64,000 nucleotides of DNA. It comes from Pseudoips prasinana. Its lineage: Eukaryota; Arthropoda; Insecta; Lepidoptera; Nolidae. A program made the translations under genes and the position numbers. Where the stretch lies: contig OX621246.1 of the NCBI GenBank assembly GCA_951640165.1, forward strand, positions 2,443,001 to 2,507,000, given 5' to 3'. The notes below the pieces were generated by a model that worked only from the letters and a program-made list of their open reading frames with translations, made no database searches and was not told where the DNA came from. This document shows positions 20,681 through 29,915 of the stretch, in pieces (position 1 is the first letter of the stretch; each line of letters starts with the position of its first letter).

Positions 20681-21178
20681 TCTATACATATTATAAAATC
20701 GTAGGAAAGTCAAAACTGTACATTGAATTTTTTTTAAAGGTTACTTGGGGCGTGATCTACAATCGATATCGAAACCAAAAATATAGTTAACAGAATTTTT
20801 GTCTGTTTGTATGTTTTTTTTTTATGTCAGAGGCCGACAAACGAGCAAGTGGGTCACCTGATGGTAAGTGATCACCACCGCCCATGGAACTCGCAACACC
20901 AGAGGAGTCGCGGGTGCGTTGCCGGCCTTTAAGAGTCAGCAAACAAGTGTTGCTGACCCTTCCCCCCACCCCGATGAGCTCTGGTGACCTTAATAGTATG
21001 TATGTATGTCCGGGCTAAATTCAAAAAGTGCTGCATGGATTTACTTAAAATTTTGCATGAATATTACTAAGAGGGCGGATCAACATATATGCTACATATT
21101 ATCACGCTATCATCTACGTAGGAGGCGCAGTGATATTTTATAAAATTAAACGCGGGTAAAACCGCGGGGCACAGCTAG
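20681..21178 (+). mobile_element. Non-autonomous Helitron carrying a G insertion
   Basis: Ends TCTATACATATTATAAAATC and CCGCGGGGCACAGCTAG, followed by T. Compared with the copies at 15.9 and 38.7 kb it has about 185 bp extra (20,812-20,996), which is a G element. Confidence 0.85.
20812..20996 (-). mobile_element. G-family retroposon inside a Helitron
   Basis: T-run (20,813-20,823), GTGGGTCACCTGATGGTAAG, GGTGCGTTGCCGGCC, ending CCCGATGAGCTCTGGTGACC. GTATG occurs at both junctions, a possible short duplication. Splits the Helitron between GTCTGTTTGTATG and TATGTCCGGG. Confidence 0.75.
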
Positions 21179-21342
21179 TATTCGATAAATTTGTTCAATG
21201 CCTAACCATAGCCGTAGCCACTAAAACCGGCCACCGTATAATCAATTTCCATTCCATCACCGGTGGCTGAATTGAGTTTACTTAAAATGTTTCCCATTCA
21301 GCGTATCCTCAATTTGTACAGACAATAAATTTATTAAAAATT

Positions 21343-21430
21343 ATCTTGGGATAACTAACATACTGCCATCTGATCCCAAACTAGGCAGAGCCTGATTTTT
21401 GGCAACCAGACAACTGATAAATAGATACAC
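21343..21430 (-). mobile_element. SINE-C tail fragment
   Basis: CCATCTGATCCCAAACTAGGCAGAGCC and GGCAACCAGACAACTGATAAA correspond to the reverse complement of the SINE-C tail. Head absent. Confidence 0.6.
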
Positions 21431-21655
21431 TCTTTATTGCACAAATAAAAATATCACATCGTAACATGAATTTTCTTAAACTATACGGTACAAACGCCAG
21501 CACATCCACCTACCCCTATCTGACAAATTTCTTTTATAGATTTTCAACTTTATCACATAAACATAAGGTTCAATTTCAATTGGGGAAATTTAACAGATTG
21601 CGGAGCTTGATGTACTGGCGTCTGTACAAACGGTGGTCATATCGCTAATGTAGCA
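21431..21655 (-). mobile_element. Probable LINE 3' end
   Basis: Plus strand starts ATACACTCTTTATTGCACAA; reversed, that is ...TTGTGCAATAAAGAGTGTAT, a common LINE 3' terminus. Related wording at 41,392. A frame of 60 codons here shows no motif. Confidence 0.4.
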
Positions 21656-21799
21656 ATGTGTTCCAGACAACTGTAGGATGAACTAAAGCACTGCAGGGGA
21701 ACAAAGTGGTAGTTGGCAGTAGATCTACTTATGTAAATTTAGTTATAATACTTACTTATATCTAAATACATACATATTATAGATAAATTTAACACAGAC

Positions 21800-22357
21800 A
21801 GGAGGCACTCCAAGGCACTCCTGTGGCCCCAGAGATTTCTCTGAATGGCACGCAGTTGGAGGAAGTTGATCGGTTCTGCTACCTGGGATCGACCGTAGAG
21901 AATAATCTCTCACTTAACGCACTTATGTTTGGGAAGCTTGGCACGAGAGTATGGCATGATAAACTGCTTACAATTAAGACCAAGATGATAGTCTTCCAGG
22001 CTTCCATCTTAAGAAAAATGAAAATGAAAAACATTTAATTCAGCACAACACACAAGAATTCTACTTCGCTTTAAAGACTGCACCAAACGGGATATGGCCG
22101 CTTTTAAAACTGACCACTGTAGCTGGGAAAAACTCGCTGAAAATAGAGTTGAATGGCGCAAACGTGTAGTGGAGGGTCGGAAGATCTGTGATGAAGCCTG
22201 GTTCGGAGTACTTGCTGATAAGAGACAGAAGCGACATGAAAGCGGTTCGGCACTAACCACCGCAAACTTCTCTTGTCAGGCCTGCGGCAGGCTATGTCGC
22301 TCTCGCATCGGTTTGTTTAGCCACCATAAGAAATGTCTCTCAGACAATGCGCCGTAA
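21800..22357 (+). pseudogene. Non-LTR RT remnant with zinc-finger C-terminus, internally deleted
   Basis: First piece (21,815-22,005) reads ISLNGTQLEEVDRFCYLGST, as just after the RT thumb in RTE/BovB-like ORFs. Second piece (22,044-22,357, stop TAA) reads RFKDCTKRDMAAF, SWEKLAENRVEWRKRVVEG, and CQACGRLCRSRIGLFSHHK KC, a terminal CCHC-type finger. The YG.ETW and GH..R blocks normally lying between are missing, so about 200 codons are deleted at around 22,010-22,040. Class by motif order only. Confidence 0.7.
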
Positions 22358-22383
22358 ATCGTCTGTAACAGACGCAAAGGCCA

Positions 22384-22505
22384 TATATATATGTATACAC
22401 AGACACAATAGTCATAATTATAACACAAAAATTTGTACTGGCTGGGAATCTAACCCATGATCTATGACTTAACAGTCAGTGTCATTCACCAGTAGACCTG
22501 CAATC
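22384..22505 (-). mobile_element. SINE-C-like head fragment
   Basis: Plus strand GGCTGGGAATCTAACCCATG and CACCAGTAGACCTGC are a degraded reverse B box and A box. Confidence 0.5.
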
Positions 22506-22619
22506 TTCAGTGTGTTAATTAAAAAAAATATTTATTCGATTGGGCAGTGATTAGTATCGGAGTTGTTCCCGCCAAGTAACCCTCTGAAATAGCTAATAGC
22601 TTGACAACTGAATTCTGAC

Positions 22620-22869
22620 GGTCACCGTAGCCTAGTTGGTAGTGCTCCTGCCTACGAAGCTGATGGTCCTGGGTTCGAATCCCGGTAAGTGCAAATATTT
22701 GTGTGATGAGCACGAATATTTGTTTCTGAATCATGGATGTTTTCTATATATATAAGTATTTATCTATCTATATAAGTATGTATATCGTCGCCTAGTACCC
22801 ATAGTGCAAGCCTTGCTTAGTTTGGGGCTAGATGATTTGTGTGACATTGTCCCTAGATATTATTATTAA
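22620..22869 (+). mobile_element. SINE-A copy
   Basis: Complete copy: GGTCACCGTAGCCTAGTTGG head, GGTTCGAATCCCGG, GATGAGCACGAATATTTG, and tail CCTAGATATTATTATT. Close to the other A copies, so probably young. Confidence 0.85.
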
Positions 22870-23359
22870 TTCCGGTTACCTATCTACAGTCTGACCGAAC
22901 TAGGTTCTTTACCATACCGAGCGTTTACGGATTGATAGAGGCAGTTGCATTGACCGGTATTTAAACGATGGGCCAGTTGTCTATGATCGTCTCAACAAAA
23001 TTATTCGTTATCTTCTTTATAGCTCGAAGAACGGCCCAAATCTTACAATAGTTACTCCATAATGATTTCTCGAAACCGATTCACCTTAAACCATTCCCGG
23101 TCAGATTAATGGTGTACGTTGATAACTCAATCGAAGTGGTTCATGAATAAAAAACACATTAAATCGATGGTGTGATACGTTTTGGTGCCGTGAGTAATGT
23201 TTACTGGGGAATGTTACGCTATGGTTGTGGGATGGCTATCATTCTACTTTTTAAAAGGACAATAGAAAGGTTTGGCGTTTTCACTCACTGAACATGAAAG
23301 TTCAATTATGACTTGACCTACGAAGCTGAAATTTGGTAGATGGGTAGTTTATCATAAAA
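22870..23359. other. No recognised feature
   Basis: No motif or repeat match that I can support. Confidence 0.4.
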
Positions 23360-23727
23360 ATAATGTCCTCCTTGCCGAATTTCAGCCACGGCGGCCAGTC
23401 TCAACAGAAATTAGCCATCTGCGTGGGACATATTATAGTGCTCAAGTGTGTGCGCAAACACAGGAGCACTTTCTATTCTATCACTCTCATGATCCGATGG
23501 GGCGCCTAGCGACACGACCGGAAAGAGGTCAGGTACAGGAACGACGGCTTTATGTGCTCTCCGAGGCACGGGGGTATATTACCGCCAACTCCGAGAATTG
23601 GATGGGCTGATGCTGAGAAAAGAAATTTTTATTTTTACAGAAAAGTCCCAAAATTACTTTTGGCCACACCCGGGATTTGAATCTCGTTCTCTGCGACATG
23701 CTATCGCAAGACCAACGAGGCAGTCCG
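23360..23727 (-). mobile_element. SINE-B copy
   Basis: Plus strand runs AATAATGTCCTCCTTGCCG, CATCTGCGTGGGACATATTA, CTCATGATCCGATGGGGCG, TGTGCTCTCCGAGGCACGG, and ends CCCGGGATTTGAATCTCG (reverse B box) and GACCAACGAGGCAGTC (reverse head). Confidence 0.8.
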
Positions 23728-23789
23728 GGTAGTTTTAGGTAGGAGATATTAGTTATGCAGCACTGAAATAAGACGCCCTGTAACACCAA

Positions 23790-24035
23790 GGAATATCACC
23801 ACCCCATTTCAACCCGTGGGGGGCGTAGAGATCGACCCGTGGGAATTTCACCCAGAGAATGGGCAGCAGCGACTCTCTGTGTACTCTGACCATCATACTG
23901 CGATCACCAACACGTCTGCCAAGTGAGGCGATTACGGCCTATTCTTCAAAATGATGGACTCAACGCAATGTTAAAATCTTTTGGGGATGCCTTTGTCCAA
24001 CAGTAGATGGCTGATATGCTGATGATGATGAAATG
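23790..24035 (+). mobile_element. RTE 3'-end fragment
   Basis: CACCCCATTTCAACCCGTGGGG, AGAATGGGCAGCAGCGACTCTC, GTCTGCCAAGTGAGGCG, then GGGATGCCTTTGTCCAACAG, GGCTGATATGCTGATGATGATG. Matches 54.66-54.92 kb. The coding frame is broken. Confidence 0.65.
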
Positions 24036-24389
24036 TGTTTTTATAGGGCAGGGCGTCAACATGGAGTCGCCGGGTACGGGTCCCAAGGCGCATCACCTCA
24101 GCCGCCTGACGCGTCCGCTCGTGCATTGAATAGAGCGAAACGAGCTTTTCCTAATGTTTTAGAGTGAAACTGTAATTTTTTGTGTCGTTTTATCATTGAG
24201 ATATAATGTACTATGACTTTTATATAAGAATATAAAACATGTAATTGTTAGCGTAAGTGGATGTTCTGTCGGTATTTTTATATAATAGGTTTAGTATTAA
24301 AATTGTTAGGTGGTGGGTTGATTAAGCTCAATGGCCAATAGACCAGTCTGTCGCTAAGACTAATAGCCTATTAGACTATTAATATAAAC
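24036..24389. other. No recognised feature
   Basis: GC-richer at 24,055-24,130, AT-rich afterwards; no feature supported. Confidence 0.35.
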
Positions 24390-24500
24390 GTCACGGCGGC
24401 TTTACGTGGAGGCATGGGGTATAATACCGCTAACTCTTAGACTTTGGGCTGATACATCAAATCACTTTTGGTCTGACCCGAGGTTTCAAGCCAGGACAAA
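24390..24500 (-). mobile_element. SINE-B fragment, diverged
   Basis: CACGGCGGCTTTACGTGG, GGTATAATACCGCTAACTC, GACTTTGGGCTGATAC and TCACTTTTGGTCTGACCCG are the middle of SINE-B with many changes. Confidence 0.55.
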
Positions 24501-25394
24501 TTATCTGCTGTTGAAAACGCTACATACATTACATACCATAGGAATATAGGTCGACATAGGACACGGTCTAGGCTGTCAAGGCTCACTCACTTTTTTTATT
24601 TTCCAGTGTTCACTCTTTGTTAATTTTCATAGATTGTGATCCTTAAGAAATCTAGTTATAATATATATTTTCTTTCATTTTCAAGTCAATTTTGAAAGCT
24701 TGCCAATGTTACTTTCTATGTGACGCTGACTATACAGTCCTTAAATCGGTGGATACAGTTTGACCATGACACGTCTTTATTAGATAGGCAGTAAAGAAGG
24801 ATTTTGTTGTGCAATTGTATACAAAGACGTGCAATAAATACAAACTGTACAGTAGCTCATCTTATTAAACTTGAAGTACCCATGGGCAGCCAAAAGTACG
24901 AAGACCTTAGTTCCACGTGATCATCCTACAATTAACAGTTTTATTTACAGTCGCAAAGCCAATGGATTCTATACATTTTTACATCCAATGCGAAATTCCC
25001 ATTGGCATTTAATCGATTTCGAAGTACATAAAACTTTCTATGGCGCAAAATTTGGATGCGTGTCTATAATGCACGCGATATGCCGAAATACAAAGACTTT
25101 GTTTTGATTATCTCCAGTTTCACGGAGATTCACGGGGTTCACGGACATTCACGGAATTAACGATTAGGTTTTAGGTTACTGACTTTTCCGTGATAGAGTG
25201 GTGGGTGGCGGTAGCTTTGTGTGTGAAATTATCATATTAATCGTCATACTTTCATCACGCTGCTGTAATTTGAATTGGCACGAGAGTTGCTTGTGGATAA
25301 CGGTTCAGTTTTATGTAGATTCGATTTGTTTTTTGGAACAAGCGAAATTACTTAAAGACCTAATTATTGTTTCTTTACTATTGTTACATACTGT
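24501..25394. other. No recognised feature; short tandem TTCACGGA motif
   Basis: A 78-codon plus frame at 24,871-25,107 is unrecognised (includes HPTINSFIYSRKANGFYTF). Just after it, 25,117-25,165 repeats TTCACGG four times. Neither is enough to call a gene. Confidence 0.35.
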
Positions 25395-25486
25395 TGTCTG
25401 GTTTAGTGGTTAGTGGAGGTTCTCACCCAAGGACAAATTTGTGTGATGAGCACGATAATTTGTTCTATGTTTGGATGAAATTTTAT
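25395..25486 (+). mobile_element. SINE head/middle fragment
   Basis: TGTCTGGTTTAGTGGTTAGTGG resembles a SINE-C A box, and GTGTGATGAGCACGATAATTTG is the SINE-A/C middle. B box and tail are missing. Confidence 0.45.
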
Positions 25487-25740
25487 TTTGTACTAGCCGT
25501 GTGGTTGACGGCCCAGTAAGAATAACAGTGCTACCCCATACCATCCCGTGGGTGTCATAAAGGACGATTAGGGGGTATTCAGGCAGCGGCGCCTCCTATG
25601 TAATAACTACCACTTAACTGCGGTCACCAACTCATATGCCAAGCGCGGAGACCTCCAAATGGCAACGTTTTAGAAACCTTTGGGGTAGACCTATTTATAT
25701 CTAACAGTGCACAATATCAGGCTGCTTATTTAGTGATCAG
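25487..25740 (+). mobile_element. RTE 3'-end fragment
   Basis: CCATACCATCCCGTGGGTGTC, ACTGCGGTCACCAACTCATA, TTGGGGTAGACC and AACAGTGCACAATATCAGGC follow the order seen reversed at 31.46-32.06 kb. No frame is left. Confidence 0.55.
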
Positions 25741-25954
25741 AAAAGAGCAGCTGTGTTTTCAGGGTATAAGTATGTATTGTTTGACTGAGTCATAGCTCAT
25801 TTGTGCATTGAAGCAGTAAAACATAATTTTTTTGATGGTGGAAACTCTTTATTTATCGTCCTACTGTTTGTGGGAGTCTGTAAGGAAACCTACTAAAGCC
25901 ACGCCGCCGGCCTTTCGACACTCTCGGTTGTTTTGTCCCTGGCCAGTAATATTC
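25741..25954. other. No recognised feature
   Basis: No motif found before the nested insertion site. Confidence 0.35.
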
Positions 25955-26002
25955 TCCTAAGTTAACTGCGGGCAGCACAAGTCTGGCCATTGTGGAGATC
26001 CT
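25955..26002 (+). mobile_element. Old RTE 3' end, left part of nested site
   Basis: GGGCAGCACAAGTCTGGCCA TTGTGGAGATCCTT matches the final coding block of the RTE family at 18.15 kb (GCGCAAGACCGGCAATTGTG). It resumes at 29,387 with GGGGGATGCCTTTGTGCAGC AGTGGACGTC, so a SINE-A was inserted here. ATCCTT on both sides may be the SINE target duplication. Confidence 0.6.
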
Positions 26003-26123
26003 TATAATAATAATATCTCTGAACAATGTCACATAGATCATCCTAGCCCCAAACTAAGCAAAGCTTGTACTATGGTACCAGGCGATGATATACATACTTA
26101 TATAGATAGATAAATACTTATAT
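26003..26123 (-). mobile_element. SINE-A, tail half (interrupted)
   Basis: Plus strand AATAATATCTCTGAACAATG, CCCCAAACTAAGCAAAGC, ATATACATACTTATATAGATA. Broken at ATAAATACTTATAT; the rest of the SINE is at 29,238-29,382. Confidence 0.85.
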
Positions 26124-26137
26124 TAGATAGATAAATA

Positions 26138-26224
26138 ATGGCGGCGACGTGGTCCGCCACCCGTCACGTCTCGTTTCCCAGAGAGGCGAAAAGTGGTCAA
26201 CGGAGAGCCGTTTTGCTACGTTGA
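26138..26224 (+). CDS. Small overlapping ORF at RTE 5' end
   Basis: ATG at 26,138 opens 28 codons ([20 protein letters not shown]...) ending TGA at 26,222-26,224, in a different frame from the long ORF that it overlaps. RTE elements of nematodes have a short first ORF overlapping the main one, so this may be its counterpart. It may equally be the original start, separated from the main frame by a small indel or 5' truncation. Confidence 0.25.
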   Translation: MAATWSATRHVSFPREAKSGQRRAVLLR

Positions 26225-29217
26225 ATGTTGGAGGAGGAATAGAAGGTAAGATGGACGAAGTATGTCAGCTGATGAGTGAAAAGCGGATCGATGTGTTGTG
26301 TGTGAATGAGACGAAGCGGAAAGGGTGTGATACTACAAACCACGGACTATACACGGCGTATTGGTCTGGAGTACCGAACACCACCCGAGCTTGCCAAGGT
26401 GTGGGTCTCATTCTTTCCACAAGTATGTCTGAGTGTGTGACTGAGTTCGAATGCGTGAATGCAAGAGTACTGTGGTTGAGAATGAAAGTTGGTATGACCC
26501 GTATCTTCCTAGTAGGAGTGTACGCTCCTGTAGATATGGGTGCAGTTGTAATACAGCGAGAACAAGAGGAAAGAAAGGCATTCTGGGAGACCCTGAGAGA
26601 TGTGTTGCGGTTAAGTCGGTATAATGAAAGAGTAATAATGTTAGGTGATTTTAATGGATGGGTTGGGGTAAAACGTGATGGTTTTGAAAGAGTACTAGGT
26701 CAATTCGGTGACGAGAGTGAGAATGAGAATGGGTACAGTCTGCTTGAGATATGTTTGGAATGGGGTCTTTGTGTTACAAATACTATGTTTGAACATAAAA
26801 GAATCCATACGTTTACACGAGAGAGGAAAAATGTGAGAAAGAGTATGATTGACTTCGTGATTGTAGATGAAAGACTGAGAAAGAATGTTCTAGACACAAG
26901 AGTCTATCGTGGGACCGCAATCCATACAGACCACTTTCTGGTGATGAGCCGAATAAGTGGTCTGTCCAAAGGATGGCGCCACCGAATCCCTGAGACTAAA
27001 AGTGTACTAGAGAGAATAAAAGTAGAGGAACTGCAAGAGGAAGAAGTGGCAGACGAGTACAAAAGTAAGTTGGTTGAGAAGTTTGAGGGATCTGAAGACA
27101 TAAGAGAAGTAGAAGAGCTATGGAAGGTAGTCAAAGAAGGTGTGGTGAGTGTAGCTGGTGAAGTATGTGGTGTAATAAAGAGAAGAAGAGGAAGAAAGAT
27201 GAAGAATATTTGGTGGGATAAAAGTGTACAAAAAGTTGTATGTGAAAAGAAGAAAGCGTGGTTAGACTGGCTAGCCACCAGAGCAAACGAACGAATGAAT
27301 AAGGCGACGAATGAGGATATAGAAAGGGCCTGGAATGATTATAGGAAAATGAAAGTAATTGTAAAGGATGTGGTGAACGAAAAGAAAAATGAACAAAAGG
27401 ATAATTTTGATAGAAGGTTGTCTAAGGATTTTCAGACGAACATTAAGTTTTTCTGGAAATCCGTTAGATCAGTAAGAGGCATAACTCAAACCTCAGAACT
27501 GAAATCCATACGAGACCAAGATGGAAATATAGTGAAAGGGGAAGAATGCGTGTTAAAACGTTGGAAGGAGTATTTTGAAAGTTTGTATGAAAGAGGTGTA
27601 ACAGAGAGTGAACGTAGTTCACTAAGTATAGACGAGAACAAATGTAAAGATGAAATTGGTATGGATGAGATTGTGAAAGCTATTAAGGGTATGAAATCAG
27701 GTAAGTCACCAGGGTATGACAGGATAACTTCCGAGATGCTGAAGGCTGGACATGGCGTCATAGCGAGTCAGCTGTACAGCCTTTTTAATCTATGCTATAC
27801 CACCGGCCAAGTGCCAAGTGATTGGTGCAAGGCTGTCATTGTACCTCTTTACAAAGGGAAAGGCTCACGGCAAGACTGTAAAAACTATAGGGGCATTAGT
27901 CTGCTCAGCGTCGTTGGTAAGTTGTATGCAAAAGTATTGGTTGAAAGAGTTGTGAAAGAAACCGATGCGAAAATATGGGATGCACAGGCGGGTTTTCGGA
28001 AAGGAATGGGATGCACGGATCAGGTCTTTTCTCTGCGAAGTATAGTAGAGAAGTTTTTGGGCAAAAACCAAAAGGTCTACTGTGCCTTCGTAGACTTAGA
28101 AAAGGCCTACGATAGAGTGTTGAGGAATGAACTATGGTCGGTACTGTCCATGTATGGGTTGAACGACAACCTTGTTCAAGCACTGAAATCTCTTTATAGG
28201 GATTCCAGAGCTTGCGTGAGGATTAACGGGTCATACACCGAGTGGTTTAGCATCCAAAAGGGTGTTAGACAGGGATGTGTAGCGTCACCGTGGTTGTTTA
28301 ACCTATTCATGGATAGCTGTTTAAAAGATTTGAAAGAAAGTGAATGCGGTGTAAGGATGAATGAGTTACTCATCAAATGTCTGCTTTACGCTGATGATCA
28401 AGTTTTACTTGCATCATCGGCGGACGAGTTGCAGGTGATGGTAACAAATATGTATGAATCCTTTGAAAGGAAAGGGATGAAAATGAATGTAGGTAAGACG
28501 AAAGTAATGGTATTTGAGAGGGATGAATACACGACAGCGTGTGATATTGTGATTGGAGGAGAGAAAGTCGAACAGGTGAATGAGTTTGTATATTTGGGAA
28601 CTTTGTTTACGAGAGATGGGAAATATGAAAAAGATATTGTTAGAAGAGTAAATGCGGGGAACAGAGTGAATGGGGCACTACACGCCTTTATGAGTAGCCG
28701 GCAAGTATCAAAGAAGGCCCGACTAGCCGTGCACGATGGAGTGTTAGTGCCAACTTTAATGTATGGAAGTGAAAGTTGGGTATGGCAGAAAAAGAATGAA
28801 AGTAAAATAAATGCAGTGGAAATGAGAGCTCTGAGAAGTATGTGTGGTGTGACTTTGAGAGACAGAATTCGAAATACTGATGTAAGAGAGCGTTGTGGTG
28901 TGAAAGAGGATGTAGTCACAAAGATTGAAAAAGGCATGCTGAGATGGTTTGGCCATTTAGAAAGGATGAATGAAAGAAGATTGACAAAAGAAGTATACCT
29001 GGCCTGGGTGAATGGGACAACCGGAAGGGGAAGACCACGTCGAACATTCTCTGACCAAATTGGAGATGTTCTCAAGAAAGGGCAGGTCAGAAGTACCCTA
29101 AACCGGCGAGCATGTATGAAGAATATAATGACAGTAATCGAGGCAAAAGAAGTATGCAAAGATCGTGACAAATGGAAATCCGTTGTCTCTGCCTACCCCT
29201 CTGGGAAACAGGCGTGA
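26149..29217 (+). CDS. RTE endonuclease/reverse transcriptase
   Basis: Open for 1,022 codons. The protein nicks genomic DNA and reverse-transcribes its own RNA at the nick. Apurinic-type endonuclease, residues about 20-265: TLNV 24-27, NET with E54, YAPV 125-128, GDFN 166-169, DFVIVD 234-239, TDH 259-261. Reverse transcriptase about 500-780: GKSPGYD 518-524, YRGIS 580-584, motif [10 protein letters not shown] with D649, RQGC..SP 707-714, motif C YADD with D749/D750. C-terminal [13 protein letters not shown] and GRGRPRRTF blocks follow. All key residues are present and no stop interrupts. Numbering uses the GTG at 26,149, which is not a likely start; the first in-frame ATG (26,251, residue 35) would cut the TLNV motif, so how translation starts is unclear. 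Confidence 0.93.
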   Translation: MVRHPSRLVSQRGEKWSTESRFATLNVGGGIEGKMDEVCQLMSEKRIDVLCVNETKRKGCDTTNHGLYTAYWSGVPNTTRACQGVGLILSTSMSECVTEFECVNARVLWLRMKVGMTRIFLVGVYAPVDMGAVVIQREQEERKAFWETLRDVLRLSRYNERVIMLGDFNGWVGVKRDGFERVLGQFGDESENENGYSLLEICLEWGLCVTNTMFEHKRIHTFTRERKNVRKSMIDFVIVDERLRKNVLDTRVYRGTAIHTDHFLVMSRISGLSKGWRHRIPETKSVLERIKVEELQEEEVADEYKSKLVEKFEGSEDIREVEELWKVVKEGVVSVAGEVCGVIKRRRGRKMKNIWWDKSVQKVVCEKKKAWLDWLATRANERMNKATNEDIERAWNDYRKMKVIVKDVVNEKKNEQKDNFDRRLSKDFQTNIKFFWKSVRSVRGITQTSELKSIRDQDGNIVKGEECVLKRWKEYFESLYERGVTESERSSLSIDENKCKDEIGMDEIVKAIKGMKSGKSPGYDRITSEMLKAGHGVIASQLYSLFNLCYTTGQVPSDWCKAVIVPLYKGKGSRQDCKNYRGISLLSVVGKLYAKVLVERVVKETDAKIWDAQAGFRKGMGCTDQVFSLRSIVEKFLGKNQKVYCAFVDLEKAYDRVLRNELWSVLSMYGLNDNLVQALKSLYRDSRACVRINGSYTEWFSIQKGVRQGCVASPWLFNLFMDSCLKDLKESECGVRMNELLIKCLLYADDQVLLASSADELQVMVTNMYESFERKGMKMNVGKTKVMVFERDEYTTACDIVIGGEKVEQVNEFVYLGTLFTRDGKYEKDIVRRVNAGNRVNGALHAFMSSRQVSKKARLAVHDGVLVPTLMYGSESWVWQKKNESKINAVEMRALRSMCGVTLRDRIRNTDVRERCGVKEDVVTKIEKGMLRWFGHLERMNERRLTKEVYLAWVNGTTGRGRPRRTFSDQIGDVLKKGQVRSTLNRRACMKNIMTVIEAKEVCKDRDKWKSVVSAYPSGKQA

Positions 29218-29237
29218 GTCTATGTATGTATGTATGT

Positions 29238-29382
29238 ATAAATACTTATATACATAGAAAACATCCATGACTCAGAAACAAATATTCGTGCTCATCACAC
29301 AAATATTTGCACTTACCGGGATTCGAACCCAGGACCACCAGCTTCGTAGGCAGGAGCACTACCAACTAGGCTACGGTGACCG
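29238..29382 (-). mobile_element. SINE-A, head half (interrupted)
   Basis: Continues the SINE broken at 26,123: ATGACTCAGAAACAAATATTCG, CACTTACCGGGATTCGAACC (reverse B box) and CAACTAGGCTACGGTGACC (reverse head). Confidence 0.85.
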
Positions 29383-29384
29383 TA

Positions 29385-29440
29385 ATCCTTGGGGGATGCC
29401 TTTGTGCAGCAGTGGACGTCTTTGATGACTGAGGATTGTA
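29385..29440 (+). mobile_element. Old RTE 3' end, right part of nested site
   Basis: ATCCTTGGGGGATGCC, CAGCAGTGGACGTCTTTGAT and GACTGAGG complete the fragment begun at 25,955-26,002. The ATG tail is degraded. Confidence 0.6.
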
Positions 29441-29630
29441 GTCAAAAAATTTCTTTCTAATTATTCTGGAAACATCTAATGTCAATTTTTACATTAAGAA
29501 TTTTGTATGTCCTTGTCATAAGCTATAGAAGCTATCCCGCAGTCAAACCGACTGATCGGTTTTGTGGGTTAGTTTTTTGTACTTGTGTTTTAATATTAAG
29601 GAAACAATAAATAAATAATAATAAATACTT
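29441..29630. other. Possible LINE 3' tail, otherwise unrecognised
   Basis: Ends AACAATAAATAAATAATAATA, which may be a LINE tail. Nothing else supports it. Confidence 0.3.
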
Positions 29631-29915
29631 TTGGAACGAAGTTCCTTATCGCGCGTTGTGAAAGGGGGCTAGACAGAAAAAAATCTTACGAAAAGTTGTC
29701 ACGACACTTTTTGCAGCTGTGCGGCATGCGCATGTTTCTCTGTCCGTCTCTCTCTCTCTCTCTCTTATAGAAAGCAAGCCAGATATTTTCATTTCTATTT
29801 CGCATTGAACAGTGTGGTGTCGCGACGATTATTTTTGTTGAGTGTATACAGGTTTTTTGGACATAATAAGAAATAACTTCGTTCCATCCGGGTGTCCCTT
29901 GACACCTCTCAAGTT
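29631..29915 (+). mobile_element. H1 element (DINE-1/Helentron-like)
   Basis: Starts TTGGAACGAAGTTCC and continues TTATCGCGCGTTGTGAAAGG. A (CT)n microsatellite lies in the middle (about 29,745-29,766). Near the end, AACTTCGTTCCA reverses the 5' TGGAACGAAGTT, followed by the stem-loop GGTGTC-CCTT-GACACC and CTCAAGT. Three near-identical copies in the window. No coding capacity. Confidence 0.75.

Larger units (their letters stand above)
26110..29251 (+). mobile_element. Full-length or near-full-length RTE retrotransposon
   Basis: Flanked by a 14-bp target-site duplication ATAAATACTTATAT (26,110-26,123 and 29,238-29,251) lying within one SINE-A. The body is about 3.1 kb, usual for RTE elements. 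It has one long ORF, a 3' UTR of only about 20 nt and a (TATG)n tail, both typical of RTE. Directly after the left duplication, 26,124-26,137 (TAGATAGATAAATA) copies SINE sequence at 26,103-26,116, so the true 5' end may be at ATG 26,138 with 14 nt of filler. A 5'-truncated sister lies at 45 kb. Confidence 0.9.

Noticed and set aside
28398..29171. Long minus-strand ORF (257 codons) opposite the RTE, with others at 26,904-27,278 and 45,182-45,652
   Set aside because: Each lies entirely antisense to the RTE ORF, and the translations are Ser/Phe/Thr-rich, as expected from codons complementary to a Lys/Glu/Arg-rich gene. The same shadow appears opposite both RTE copies.
29631..29915. H1 as an ordinary TIR DNA transposon
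   Set aside because: The inverted repeats are subterminal at the 3' end, followed by a stem-loop and CAAG, and no target duplication can be seen.
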